This document shows positions 6,385 to 16,659 of a stretch of 38,985 bases of DNA, one piece after another. The position numbers and the translations under genes were made by a program. The notes under the pieces are model-generated. The model searched no databases. It saw nothing but the letters and a program-made list of their open reading frames with translations, and was not told the origin of the DNA. The stretch covers positions 1 to 38,985 of the forward strand of contig CACWID010000028.1 in NCBI GenBank assembly GCA_902760865.1, given 5' to 3'. The stretch comes from an uncultured Bacteroidales bacterium (GTDB lineage Bacteria > Bacteroidota > Bacteroidia > Bacteroidales > Muribaculaceae). Every line of letters begins with the position of its first letter. Position 1 is the first letter of the stretch.

Positions 6385-8382
6385 TTAAAGCATTACACAA
6401 ACCATGGTGATTGCGGCAAGCAGCAGGGCTCCCAGCAGATACACATAAACGTAGGCCTGGATGCTGCCCGACTGCAGGCGGCGGATGCCGAACGAGAGCG
6501 AGTTGGTAGCATCAGCGAGCAGGTTGAAGAAGCCGTCGATGATGTGGCGGTCAAACCATGCGATGGGCACACAGATGGCCTGGAAGATCACCTTGTGGGT
6601 GATGAACTGGTAGAGCTCATCCATGTAGAAGCGCTTGTAGGAGGCTGTCCACAGGCCGCGCATCGAGTTGGCGAGGCGCTCGGGCAGCGGGTTCTCCTTG
6701 CGGTACATCACGGTAGCCAGGCCGATACCGATCAGGGCGATGACCACGCTCGTGCAGGCCACCTTGATGTCGAGGGCGGTGTGCAGGTGATGGCCGTCCC
6801 ATGTCACCAGGTTGTGGAAGGGCACGAAGCCGGCAAACACGGAGATGAAGGCCAGGATGATCAAGGGCACCGTCATCGTCCAGGGCTGGTCCTTGGGCTT
6901 GTGATGCTCATCGTGTACCTCGTGTTTCTTCCAGAAGAAGATGAGGTAATAGATGCGGAACATGTAGAAGGCGGTCATGCCGGCCACCATCGACATCCAG
7001 ATGCCCCAACCCAGGCCGCGCTGGTAGGCAGCGACGAGGATCTCGTCCTTGCTCCAGAAACCGGCGAACGGGGGGATACCGGCAATCGCGAGACAGCCGA
7101 TGAGGAAGCAGATGCTGGTGATGGGCATATACTTGTGCAGGCCGTGCATCTTGTCGTTCTCATTGCTGTGGACGGCATGGATGATGGCACCGGCGCACAG
7201 GAAGAGCAACGCCTTGAACATAGCGTGGGTGAACAGGTGGAACATCGACGCCATGTAACCCAGGCCGAGGCCCTCGTGGATCTCGATGAGCGCGTTGTTG
7301 TTCGACGACACGGCCAGCGAGGTCATCATGAAGGCGATCTGGGAGATGGTCGAGAAGGCCAGCGCACGCTTGATGTCGCTCTGGGTGCAGGCGATGGCGG
7401 CGGCATAGAAGGCCGTGAAGGCACCGACCACCAGGATGATGTTCATCGCGCCCTGCACGAGCACATAGAGCGGGAAGAGCCTTGCTACCAGGAACACACC
7501 GGCGACAACCATCGTCGCAGCGTGGATCAGCGCCGACACGGGGGTGGGACCCTCCATGGCGTCGGGCAGCCAGATGTGCAACGGGTACATCGCACTCTTA
7601 CCGGCGCCGCCGATGAAGATGAAGGTCAACGCCCATGCCATGACCGAGCAGCCCATGAAGGTGGCGCCTCCGGCAGTGCTGATGGCGCTCTGGGCCGTCT
7701 CCAGGCTACCCGACATCGTGGGACCGAAGACCAGCTGGTCGAAGTCGAACGTCTTGGTGTAGTAGCTCAGGATCATGATACCCAGCAGGAAGAACAGGTC
7801 AGCCAGACGGGTGACGATGAAGGCCTTCTTGTTGGCATGGTTGGCGGCAGGCGTCGAGTAATAGAAACCGATGAGCAGGTAGGACGACAGACCCACCATC
7901 TCAAAGAAGATGAAGATCTGGAAGATGTTGGTGGCGACCACCAGTCCCAGCATCGAGAACGTGAACAGGGCCAGGAAGGCATAGTAACGCTGGAATCCCT
8001 TCTCGGCGTTGCCGTCATGGTCGCTCATGTACCCGAGGCTGTAGAGGTGCACCATCAGCGATACCGTGGTGATGACCACGAGCATCATGGCGGCGATGGG
8101 GTCGACCAGGACGCCCATGCGCACTACCAGCGTATCGGTGAACGACAGCCAGGCGGGATTGGCGACAACGACGGCCTGACGGACGCCGTCCACGATCTGG
8201 CCCTGGCCGCTGCCGAAGAAGTAGGTCAGCGCCACGCCATAGGCGAGGACGGTATCGACGAGCATGGCCAGCACGCCAATCACACCGGTGATTTTTCTAC
8301 CCATTTTCACCCCGACGAGTCCCAGGAACAGGAACATCAGCAGGGGCAATGCTACAACTACTATTGCTAAACTTAGTGGCAT
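6385..8382 (-). CDS. nuoL: NADH-quinone oxidoreductase subunit L
   Basis: A 665-residue distal antiporter-like subunit of complex I with about 16 hydrophobic segments and the long lateral-helix C-terminus expected of NuoL. Conserved features: E161 in 'FFEMVGLSSYLLIGF', the 'TRLADLFFLLGI' block (about 191-202), K262 in 'GKSAMYPLHIWLPDAM', H287 in 'SALIHAATMV', and 'QSDIKRALAFSTISQ'. It follows nuoK by 5 bp, so translation is probably coupled. Length and motifs leave little doubt. Confidence 0.97.
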   Translation of the reverse strand: MPLSLAIVVVALPLLMFLFLGLVGVKMGRKITGVIGVLAMLVDTVLAYGVALTYFFGSGQGQIVDGVRQAVVVANPAWLSFTDTLVVRMGVLVDPIAAMMLVVITTVSLMVHLYSLGYMSDHDGNAEKGFQRYYAFLALFTFSMLGLVVATNIFQIFIFFEMVGLSSYLLIGFYYSTPAANHANKKAFIVTRLADLFFLLGIMILSYYTKTFDFDQLVFGPTMSGSLETAQSAISTAGGATFMGCSVMAWALTFIFIGGAGKSAMYPLHIWLPDAMEGPTPVSALIHAATMVVAGVFLVARLFPLYVLVQGAMNIILVVGAFTAFYAAAIACTQSDIKRALAFSTISQIAFMMTSLAVSSNNNALIEIHEGLGLGYMASMFHLFTHAMFKALLFLCAGAIIHAVHSNENDKMHGLHKYMPITSICFLIGCLAIAGIPPFAGFWSKDEILVAAYQRGLGWGIWMSMVAGMTAFYMFRIYYLIFFWKKHEVHDEHHKPKDQPWTMTVPLIILAFISVFAGFVPFHNLVTWDGHHLHTALDIKVACTSVVIALIGIGLATVMYRKENPLPERLANSMRGLWTASYKRFYMDELYQFITHKVIFQAICVPIAWFDRHIIDGFFNLLADATNSLSFGIRRLQSGSIQAYVYVYLLGALLLAAITMVCVML

Positions 8383-8387
8383 AATCG

Positions 8388-8699
8388 TTAGAATTTCAGT
8401 TTAGTGATTTGGTTGATGTCCACGTTCTTGGCAATGCGGAAGACATTGATGATGATGGCGAGCGCCAGTGCCGTCTCGGCAGCCGCGATGGCAATCGCGA
8501 ACAGCGAGAAGAACATGCCGTCCATCTGGCCAGGGAACAGGTAACGGTTAAACACCACAAAGTTGATATCCACCGAGTTGAGCATCAGCTCGAGGGAAAT
8601 CATGATCGCAATCATGTTCTTGCGGGTGATGAAACCATACACGCCACAGCCGAACATGATCAGGCTGGGAATCAGATACATAAACAGTGTCAAATCCAT
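8388..8699 (-). CDS. nuoK: NADH-quinone oxidoreductase subunit K
   Basis: A 103-residue protein with three transmembrane helices, the standard NuoK size. E37 in 'ISLELMLNSVDINFV' and E75 in 'AIAAAETALALAI' are the two buried glutamates of the proton path (E36 and E72 in E. coli). The ATG at 8699 lies 14 bp after the nuoJ stop. It sits in the usual J-K-L order. Confidence 0.96.
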   Translation of the reverse strand: MDLTLFMYLIPSLIMFGCGVYGFITRKNMIAIMISLELMLNSVDINFVVFNRYLFPGQMDGMFFSLFAIAIAAAETALALAIIINVFRIAKNVDINQITKLKF

Positions 8700-8713
8700 A
8701 ATCTAATCACATT

Positions 8714-9229
8714 TTAGCGGCGGCGGGCAATAACCACACCTCCGATGATACAAGCCAATAACAACACACTGATGGCCTCAAAAGGCAACAGGTAGCCCCA
8801 CTTGTCGGTGCTCAACAAGAAGCGGCCGATCTGGACCATATCGACGTCCACGCCACCAGTGATCACGCGCTTGGCAAAGCCGGCATAGCTGAACAGGGCG
8901 TAGCCGCACAGCGCCACACCGGCAACAGATGCCGACAGTCCGATCCAGCGACGGTGTGTCGCCAGCACGTCGGCCTCCTGGCCTGGCTTCTGGGTGAGCA
9001 TGATGGCAAAGACGAACAGCACGAGGATGCCGCCGGCATAGACGGCAATCTGTACTGCCCCCAGGAACTGGTAGTCCATCTGGAAGTAGATGATGGCTGT
9101 TGCAAAAAGCACAAACAGCAGATAGGTTGCGGAGCGCAGGATTCTGCGCGTAGTCACCGTCAGCACCGAGAAGGCGATGATGGCGATCGCAACGATGAAA
9201 TACAAAATGATGTTACCTAATGATTCCAT
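8714..9229 (-). CDS. nuoJ: NADH-quinone oxidoreductase subunit J
   Basis: A 171-residue membrane protein with five hydrophobic segments. Recognisable NuoJ features are 'RSATYLLFVLFATAIIYF' and 'GAVQIAVYAGGILVLFVF' (about 33-50 and 57-74), the region of the TM3 pi-bulge that takes part in coupling. The C-terminus is short ('GGVVIARRR'). Its start codon overlaps the last base of the nuoI stop region at 9229, so the two are translationally coupled. Confidence 0.95.
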   Translation of the reverse strand: MESLGNIILYFIVAIAIIAFSVLTVTTRRILRSATYLLFVLFATAIIYFQMDYQFLGAVQIAVYAGGILVLFVFAIMLTQKPGQEADVLATHRRWIGLSASVAGVALCGYALFSYAGFAKRVITGGVDVDMVQIGRFLLSTDKWGYLLPFEAISVLLLACIIGGVVIARRR

Positions 9230-9786
9230 TATTCCTTGTTTTCTTCAGGTTTTTCTGTTTTGGTCTCGTCAGCAGCGGGCTTGACCGCAGCAGCGGCCGG
9301 CTTGGCAGCCGGTGCGGGAGCAGGAGCGGGTTCGTCCTTCTCGGGCAGGTAATTGAGCTGCTTGAGGAGCTTCTCGCGCGTGAAGACGGCCTGCTCAAAG
9401 TCGTTGCTGAACTCGATGGCGTTGGTGGGGCACACCTGGACGCACAGGCCGCAGAAGGTGCAGCTTCCCAAGTCATACATGTACTTGTCGAGCTTCATTT
9501 TCTTTTTGCCGTCGGGCAGGTCCACCATGCGCTTGGTGATGCTGATGGTCTGGTTGGGGCAGTTGCGCTCACAGCTGCCGCAGGCGATACACTTGTGGCC
9601 GCCGTTCTCGTCATAGATGAACTGCAGCGTGGCCCTGAATCGCTCCGGGATGTGGAGGGTGGCGCGGTTCTCGGGATACTGCTCGGTCACCTTGGGGGTC
9701 ACCAGCTCCTTGCCGGTCACCTCCATGCCCTTGATCAGGCTGTGTAAGCCCTTGAAGATTGAGACGAAATACTCCTTAATGTTCAT
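9229..9786 (-). CDS. nuoI: NADH-quinone oxidoreductase subunit I (2x[4Fe-4S])
   Basis: A 185-residue peripheral-arm ferredoxin-like subunit that passes electrons to NuoB. Two complete [4Fe-4S] motifs are seen: C66, C69, C72, C76 ('CIACGSCERNCP') and C109, C112, C115, C119 ('CTFCGLCVQVCP'). After residue about 150 comes a tail rich in Ala, Pro, Lys and Glu ('PAPAPAPAAKPAAAAVKP'), absent from classical NuoI and probably disordered. It is the first nuo gene after the inserted atp genes: its ATG is 66 bp downstream of the atpG stop. I see no consensus promoter in that gap. Confidence 0.96.
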   Translation of the reverse strand: MNIKEYFVSIFKGLHSLIKGMEVTGKELVTPKVTEQYPENRATLHIPERFRATLQFIYDENGGHKCIACGSCERNCPNQTISITKRMVDLPDGKKKMKLDKYMYDLGSCTFCGLCVQVCPTNAIEFSNDFEQAVFTREKLLKQLNYLPEKDEPAPAPAPAAKPAAAAVKPAADETKTEKPEENKE

Positions 9787-9852
9787 AATCTCTCTCGATA
9801 AATGATGTATTATCTTCCTTTGTGTTATAGTCCTATAATCCGGTTGTCGGCA

Positions 9853-10737
9853 TCATCGCTCCACCTGTCCGCCCAGGATGTCGAGCAGCTCGGTGGTGAT
9901 GCCCTGCTGACGCAGTTTGTTATACTCCAGCTGCAGTCCGTCGAGCAGCTCCTTGGCGTTGTCGCTGGCGGCCTGCATGGCCATCACACGCGCGCTCTGC
10001 TCGCTGGCGGTGCTCTGGATGAAGACGTCCTGGAGCATCGACTTGATGTGCAGCGGCAGCACGGTGTTGAAGATGGTGTTGGCGTCGGGCTCGAACAGGC
10101 AGGGGCTGTTGGCGGCGCGCGGGTCAACATTGTCGGCCAGGCCCTGGTAGCTCACGGGCAGCAGCTGCTCGCGGGTGAACACCTGCTTGCCGGTTGAGAT
10201 GAAGTGCATGTAGAGCATCTCCACGCGGTCGAAGGTGTGCTCCAGGAAGCGCTCCTTCATCAGGTCGGTGAAGGCGTACAGCTGCTCGCTGTCGCTGCGG
10301 GTGTTCAGGGCCACGCGCTCCATCTGGATATCCTTGCCGGCAATCTTGCTGACAGCCTTGGTCATCTTCTTGCCCACGGGGACAACAGTGATGCCCACCT
10401 GCTTGCCGTACTCCTCGCGGACGGCCAGGATGGTGGCCTGCAGCTGCTTGAAGATGTTGACGTTGAAGCCGCCGCACAGGCCGTCATCGCTGCCGAACAC
10501 CACCAGCGCGACGCGCTGCACATCGCGTTCGGCGATGAGCGGCGAGTCAAACTGCTGGTCGGTCACCAGCAGGTGGCTGATGACGTGCTGCACCATCTGG
10601 CGGTAGGGCGAGAGGCGCTGCAGCTGGCCGGTGGCCTTGCGCATTTTGGACGACGAGATCATCTTCATGGCGCTCGTCGTCTTCTGGGTCGAGGCAACCG
10701 AACCTATTCGCGTCTTTAGTTCTCTTAATGTTGACAT
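9853..10737 (-). CDS. atpG: F1Fo ATP synthase gamma subunit
   Basis: A 294-residue central-stalk subunit of F1, normal length. The N-terminal coiled-coil helix ('LKTRIGSVASTQKTTSAM', 'KMISSSKMRKA') and C-terminal helix ('AASDNAKELLDGLQLEYN', 'LLDILGGQVER') are the parts that turn inside the alpha3beta3 ring. The central Rossmann-like part contains 'GSDDGLCGGFNVNIFKQL'. It is the last atp gene, 24 bp after atpA and followed 66 bp later by nuoI. Confidence 0.96.
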   Translation of the reverse strand: MSTLRELKTRIGSVASTQKTTSAMKMISSSKMRKATGQLQRLSPYRQMVQHVISHLLVTDQQFDSPLIAERDVQRVALVVFGSDDGLCGGFNVNIFKQLQATILAVREEYGKQVGITVVPVGKKMTKAVSKIAGKDIQMERVALNTRSDSEQLYAFTDLMKERFLEHTFDRVEMLYMHFISTGKQVFTREQLLPVSYQGLADNVDPRAANSPCLFEPDANTIFNTVLPLHIKSMLQDVFIQSTASEQSARVMAMQAASDNAKELLDGLQLEYNKLRQQGITTELLDILGGQVER

Positions 10738-10761
10738 CTTGCGAACTGAATGATAGCAGGT

Positions 10762-12357
10762 TTAAACCGTGGCTTGGCTGGTATATCTGCTGGAAATCTG
10801 GGCAGCAGCATCCTTGAGCTTGGCCATCACGTCGTCGTCGATCTTGCCGGTGCGCAGCACGGCGAGGACGTCATCCTTGTGCTTGCCTTGCAGGTAATGG
10901 ATGAACAGCTTCTCAAACTCGGCCACCTTGTCCAGGGGCACGTCGCGCAGCAGCCCGTTCACACCGCAGTAGATGATGGCGACTTGTTCCTCGACCTTCA
11001 TCGGGGTGTACTGGGCCTGTACGAGCAGGCGCTCGTTCTTGCGGCCCGTGTCGATGGTGCGGGCGGTCACCGGGTCGATGTCGCCACCGAACTTGGTGAA
11101 GGCCTCGAGCTCGCGGTACTGTGCCTGGGCGATCTTGAGGGTACCGGCCACCTTCTTCATACACTTGATCTGGGCGTTACCGCCGACACGCGATACCGAG
11201 ATACCCACGTTCACGGCCGGGCGGATACCCGAGTTGAACAGGGCCGACTCGAGGTAGATCTGGCCGTCGGTGATCGAGATCACGTTGGTGGGGATATAGG
11301 CGCTCACGTCGCCGGCCTGGGTCTCGATGATGGGCAGAGCCGTCAGCGATCCGCCGCCCTTGACGATGGGCTTGAGGGCCGCGGGCAGGTCGTTCATCAC
11401 GCTGGCCACGTCCTGGTTCTCGTTGATCTTGGCAGCACGCTCGAGCAGGCGGCTGTGCAGGTAGAAGATGTCGCCGGGGTAAGCCTCGCGGCCCGAGGGG
11501 CGCTTGAGGATCAGCGAGATCTCGCGATAGGCCACGGCGTGCTTCGACAGGTCGTCATAGATGACCAGCGCGTCACGGCCGGTGTCGCGGAAGTACTCGC
11601 CGATGGCGGCTCCCGCAAAGGGGGCGTAGTAGCGCATCGACGCCGAGTCGGCGGCGTTGGCGGCCACGACGATGGTGTAGGGCAGGGCACCGCTCTCCTC
11701 GAGCTTGTTGACCAGGGCGGCCACGGTCGATGCCTTCTGTCCGATGGCGACATAGATGCAATAGACCGGCTTGCCGGCCTCGTAGCCCGCGCGCTGGTTG
11801 ATGATGGTGTCCACCGCGATGGCGGTCTTGCCGATCTGGCGGTCACCGATGATGAGCTCGCGCTGTCCGCGGCCGATGGGGATCATCGAGTCGATGGCCT
11901 TGAGGCCCGTCTGCAGCGGCTGGTTCACCGGCTGGCGGAAGATGACACCGGGGGCCTTGCGCTCCAGGGGGAGGCGCAGCTTGTCGCCCTCGATGGGTCC
12001 CTTGCCGTCGATGGGCTTGGCCAGCACGTTGATCACGCGTCCGAGCAGTCCCTCACCGACCTCGATCGAGGCGATGGCGCCGGTGCGGCGCACCTTCATG
12101 TTCTCGGTCACCGAGTCCACCTCGTCGAGCAGGATGATACCCACGTCGCTCTCCTCCAGGTTCATGGCAACGCCGGTGACGCCGTTCTCGAACTGCACGA
12201 GCTCGTTGGCCTCGACGTTGTGCAGGCCGTAGGCGTGAGCCACGCCGTCACCGACCTCCAGGACGGTGCCTTCTTCCTCGAAGACAACCTGCCGCTTGGC
12301 GATGTCCTCGATGAGTTGCATCTTCAGTATATCTGATTGTTCACTGGGATTAATCAT
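10762..12357 (-). CDS. atpA: F1Fo ATP synthase alpha subunit
   Basis: A 531-residue non-catalytic nucleotide-binding subunit of F1, slightly longer than E. coli's 513. Walker A '[15 protein letters not shown]' at 171-185; the arginine finger is R390 in '[13 protein letters not shown]'. The N-terminal beta-barrel carries '[10 protein letters not shown]', and the C-terminal helical domain ends '…[16 protein letters not shown]'. The start at 12357 ([11 protein letters not shown]) lies 15 bp after the atpH stop. Nothing suggests degeneration. Confidence 0.97.
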   Translation of the reverse strand: MINPSEQSDILKMQLIEDIAKRQVVFEEEGTVLEVGDGVAHAYGLHNVEANELVQFENGVTGVAMNLEESDVGIILLDEVDSVTENMKVRRTGAIASIEVGEGLLGRVINVLAKPIDGKGPIEGDKLRLPLERKAPGVIFRQPVNQPLQTGLKAIDSMIPIGRGQRELIIGDRQIGKTAIAVDTIINQRAGYEAGKPVYCIYVAIGQKASTVAALVNKLEESGALPYTIVVAANAADSASMRYYAPFAGAAIGEYFRDTGRDALVIYDDLSKHAVAYREISLILKRPSGREAYPGDIFYLHSRLLERAAKINENQDVASVMNDLPAALKPIVKGGGSLTALPIIETQAGDVSAYIPTNVISITDGQIYLESALFNSGIRPAVNVGISVSRVGGNAQIKCMKKVAGTLKIAQAQYRELEAFTKFGGDIDPVTARTIDTGRKNERLLVQAQYTPMKVEEQVAIIYCGVNGLLRDVPLDKVAEFEKLFIHYLQGKHKDDVLAVLRTGKIDDDVMAKLKDAAAQISSRYTSQATV

Positions 12358-12372
12358 CTTAACAGTAAAGTG

Positions 12373-12915
12373 TTATTTCTTAAGCAGTTGTAATCTCAAA
12401 TCATTCAATTCTCTCTTTACCGACGCGTCAAGCACCAGGCCGTCGATCTTCACGGTGAAGCCACCGATCAGTTCAGGGTCGATGACCTTCTCGACCTCAA
12501 GGGTCTTGGCCTCGAGGCGACGCTTCACGATGCCGAGGATGGCCTCGGCCTCCTCGTCGGGCATGGGGATGGCCGATGTGATGACCACATGGGCTATCTC
12601 ATGCTTCTCGCGGTAGAGATCGACGTAGGCAAGGGAAATCTTCTGCAACGAGTTGGCGCGGTTGTTGCGCACGCACAGCAGCAGGAATTTGTCCAGCGAG
12701 CTCCCGGGCGTGCTGCCCACGAGCTTGAGCATGAAAGCCCCCTTGGTTTCGTCAGAGATTTCGGGGTTGAGCACTGCGCGTTTGAGCTCGTCGATAGCGG
12801 CATGACGGAAACTCAGGCCCTTCAAGAGCTCGTAGGTCTCCTGTGCGTCACCGTTCTCGGTGGCGTACTTGTACAGCGCTTTGGCATATCGGCGTGGAAT
12901 CAGTCCGTCACTCAT
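12373..12915 (-). CDS. atpH: F1Fo ATP synthase delta subunit (OSCP)
   Basis: A 180-residue peripheral-stalk protein joining subunit b to the top of F1. The N-terminal helical bundle begins 'LIPRRYAKALYKYATENG', and the C-terminal sandwich contains the family signature 'DPELIGGFTVKIDGLVLDAS' (about 145-164). It lies 6 bp after atpF and 15 bp before atpA. This subunit is usually poorly conserved, but position, length and signature agree. Confidence 0.95.
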   Translation of the reverse strand: MSDGLIPRRYAKALYKYATENGDAQETYELLKGLSFRHAAIDELKRAVLNPEISDETKGAFMLKLVGSTPGSSLDKFLLLCVRNNRANSLQKISLAYVDLYREKHEIAHVVITSAIPMPDEEAEAILGIVKRRLEAKTLEVEKVIDPELIGGFTVKIDGLVLDASVKRELNDLRLQLLKK

Positions 12916-12921
12916 ATCGCG

Positions 12922-13419
12922 TTAGTTTTTAGTCTCAACCTCGTTCAGGTACTGGTCGACGAGTGCCCTCTGGGCGTCGTCGCCAGACAGGTTGCGGCGG
13001 ATGACCTTCTCGGCAATCTGCAGGGCCAGGTCGCCCATTTCCAGACGCATCTGCTTCTCGGCTTCCTTGCGCGCCTGCTCGAGCGATATCTGGGAGGCGG
13101 CGCGAACCTTCTTCTCCTCCTCGGCAGCGTCGCTGCGTGCTTTCTCGATGAGCTCGGTGCGCATTCTGGCAGCCTCGCGCAGGATGTCGGCCTGCTGGCT
13201 TTGGGCCTCGGCAATCAACTTGTCGGCCTCGGCCTTGGCATTGTCCAGGTTGGCCTTGGCTTGCTGCGCATAGGCCACACCCTTGTCAATCAGGTCGGCA
13301 CGCTCCTCCATGCTCTTGATGATGAAGGGCCATCCCCACTTGGCAAGGATGAAGTACAGGCACGCGAATGCCACGAACATCCAGAACACCAGACCAAATT
13401 CAGGCGTGAAAAGTTCCAT
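12922..13419 (-). CDS. atpF: F1Fo ATP synthase b subunit
   Basis: A 165-residue stalk protein with one N-terminal membrane helix (about 8-30, 'GLVFWMFVAFACLYFILAKW') and then a long Ala/Glu/Lys/Gln-rich helix (about 35-150) that forms the right-handed coiled coil of the peripheral stalk. Only one b-type gene is present, so the stalk should be a homodimer. It sits between atpE (26 bp upstream) and atpH (6 bp downstream). Confidence 0.95.
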   Translation of the reverse strand: MELFTPEFGLVFWMFVAFACLYFILAKWGWPFIIKSMEERADLIDKGVAYAQQAKANLDNAKAEADKLIAEAQSQQADILREAARMRTELIEKARSDAAEEEKKVRAASQISLEQARKEAEKQMRLEMGDLALQIAEKVIRRNLSGDDAQRALVDQYLNEVETKN

Positions 13420-13445
13420 CTGGTAAACTTGTCAAGAGGTGATTA

Positions 13446-13688
13446 TTACTTCAGGACAGCAAGCAGGCAGATTGCCAATGCCAGCAGTGCAACACCCTCG
13501 ATCAGTGCTGCGATAACAATCATATTACTGCGGATGTCACCGGTCGACTCGGGCTGGCGTGCGATAGCCTCCATGGCGTTGCCACCAATCTTACCAATAC
13601 CAATACCAGCAGCAATAGCTGCAATACCTGCTCCGATAGCTGCACCAAAATGAGCCAGAGCAACATCTAATAAAATCATGTCTAACAT
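13446..13688 (-). CDS. atpE: F1Fo ATP synthase c subunit (proton type)
   Basis: An 80-residue two-helix hairpin that forms the rotor ring. Glycine-rich helix 1 ('GAGIAAIAAGIGIGKIGG'), polar loop 'ARQPE' (43-47) and ion-binding E64 in 'ALIEGVALLALAI' are clear. The residues that accompany Na+ coordination (Gln in helix 1, Ser/Thr after the Glu) are I31 and G65 here, so proton coupling is predicted. A second Met at position 4 is an alternative start. The 51-bp gap from atpB is very A/T-rich. Confidence 0.96.
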   Translation of the reverse strand: MLDMILLDVALAHFGAAIGAGIAAIAAGIGIGKIGGNAMEAIARQPESTGDIRSNMIVIAALIEGVALLALAICLLAVLK

Positions 13689-13739
13689 AATCGTAATTTT
13701 TTTATTGTTAATAATATTTTTTAATTGTCTGATTGATAG

Positions 13740-14816
13740 TTATTTGGTCTCGTGTGTATGGGGCTCGACGATGGCCATCGAGATGAAGATGGCACTGAGC
13801 AGCGTGAACACATAGGCCTGGATGAAGCTGATCAGCGTGTCGAGCAACAGCATGAACAGCGTGAAAGCCAACGAGGGCACGATAGTACCGGCACCGACGC
13901 CCACGCTGAACTGGCTCGTGAAGACGAAGATGAGCGAGATCAGCACGATGACCACCATGTGGCCGCTCATCATGTTGGCAAAGAGTCGGATCATCAGCGC
14001 CATGGGCTTGGTGAAGATGCCCAGCAGCTCGACCAGCGGCATGATGGGCGCGGGGAACTTGAGCATCACGGGCACGTCGGGCCAGAAGATCTCCTTCCAG
14101 TACTCCTTGGTGCCGCTGAAGTTGGTGATCAGGAACGTCAACACCGCCAGCACCAGGGTCACGGCGATATTACCCGTCAGATTGGCACCGCCGGGGAAGA
14201 TGACAATCAGTCCCAGCAGGTTCATCGTCAGGATAAAGAAGAAGGCCGTCATCAGATAGGAAGCATACTTGGGGGCGTTTTTCCCCAGAATGGGGCGGAT
14301 GGTGTCGGTATAGACAAAGTCCACCACCAGCTCGAGGGCGCCCTTCAGGCGGCGCGGGGCCTTCATGCCGTTGCGGGCATACCAGCGCTTGAGCGACATC
14401 ACCATCACGATGACCAGCACGGCAGCAATGGCGATGCCGGCCACATTCTTGGTGATGGAGAAGTCCCAGGGGCGGTACTCGCTGCCGTCGTCCAGCACCT
14501 GTACCACCTTGCCGTGGTAATCCTCGCTGGTCGAGATCTTGTAGCCCTCATAGGTCTCGCCACCAGTGATGCGGTTGCTCATGAAGCAGTGCAAGCCGTC
14601 CTTCCCCCACACGATGATGGGCAAGGGGATGCTCTGGCTGTGGTTGAAAGGCACCTCCCAGCCGTAGGCGTCGCCCAGATGCTCAAAGATGAGCTCCTTG
14701 ACGTCCACCTCGCCTGCTTGCTCATGGCTGTGATGGCGGGCAGAGCTATCATAGCCCATGCCCATCAGCACCACGATCACGAGGGCGACAACAGCGGTTA
14801 TTATCTTGCTTTTCAT
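13740..14816 (-). CDS. atpB: F1Fo ATP synthase a subunit with long N-terminal domain
   Basis: A 358-residue membrane stator, about 90 residues longer than E. coli's. The extra length is N-terminal: a signal-like hydrophobic stretch (5-22), then about 100 residues outside the membrane core, rich in His and acidic residues ('ARHHSHEQAGEVDVKEL'), before the first core helix near 124. This extension is usual in Bacteroidetes. The essential Arg is R277 in 'KPMALMIRLFANMMSGH'. Only 9 bp separate it from atpC; no AtpI-like gene lies between them. Confidence 0.96.
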   Translation of the reverse strand: MKSKIITAVVALVIVVLMGMGYDSSARHHSHEQAGEVDVKELIFEHLGDAYGWEVPFNHSQSIPLPIIVWGKDGLHCFMSNRITGGETYEGYKISTSEDYHGKVVQVLDDGSEYRPWDFSITKNVAGIAIAAVLVIVMVMSLKRWYARNGMKAPRRLKGALELVVDFVYTDTIRPILGKNAPKYASYLMTAFFFILTMNLLGLIVIFPGGANLTGNIAVTLVLAVLTFLITNFSGTKEYWKEIFWPDVPVMLKFPAPIMPLVELLGIFTKPMALMIRLFANMMSGHMVVIVLISLIFVFTSQFSVGVGAGTIVPSLAFTLFMLLLDTLISFIQAYVFTLLSAIFISMAIVEPHTHETK

Positions 14817-14825
14817 TACTCTGCG

Positions 14826-15059
14826 TTAATACAGGCAAACCGACACCACATTATCCTTGACATCGGCCACACCGCCGTGGATGTCTCGCTCCACGGTGTT
14901 GCCGTCGGTCACATAGCTCATGCGGCCCGCCTTGAGGGCGGCGATGAGGGCGGCGTGGTTGTTCAGGACCTGGAACTGGCCCATCACGCCTGGCAGGGTC
15001 ACCTGCTGGACTGTGCCTTCGAACTCGATCTGTTCGGCCGATATGATTTTGAGTGTCAT
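14826..15059 (-). CDS. atpC: F1Fo ATP synthase epsilon subunit, short form
   Basis: A 77-residue protein matching only the N-terminal beta-sandwich of epsilon ('MTLKIISAEQIEFEGTVQ', 'LPGVMGQFQVLNNHAALI', then 'VADVKDNVVSVCL'). The two C-terminal helices that inhibit ATP hydrolysis in E. coli epsilon (about 135-140 residues) are missing. The stop is clean and atpB follows 9 bp later, so this is a natural short form, as in other Bacteroidetes, rather than a truncation. Self-inhibition by the epsilon arm should therefore be absent. Confidence 0.93.
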   Translation of the reverse strand: MTLKIISAEQIEFEGTVQQVTLPGVMGQFQVLNNHAALIAALKAGRMSYVTDGNTVERDIHGGVADVKDNVVSVCLY

Positions 15060-15099
15060 GTTATATATTAATAATGTATAACTAAAAACTTGTTCTCGA

Positions 15100-16641
<1,542 letters not shown>

Positions 16642-16659
16642 TTACACTCACAGGACTCA

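Noticed and set aside
6337-8370. Very long open frame antisense to nuoL, and similar long antisense frames opposite nuoN, nuoM, atpA, atpB, nuoH and nuoCD
   Set aside because: The translations are rich in His, Glu, Gln, Asp, Gly and Arg with no domains, as expected from the complement of G/C-biased membrane-protein codons. The sense frames are unmistakable conserved genes.
9787-9852. Promoter between atpG and nuoI
   Set aside because: No TAnnTTTG box is present on the minus strand in the 66-bp gap.
13446-13688. Sodium-coupled c ring
   Set aside because: The accompanying Gln and Ser/Thr ligands of Na+-type c subunits are replaced by I31 and G65; only E64 is kept.
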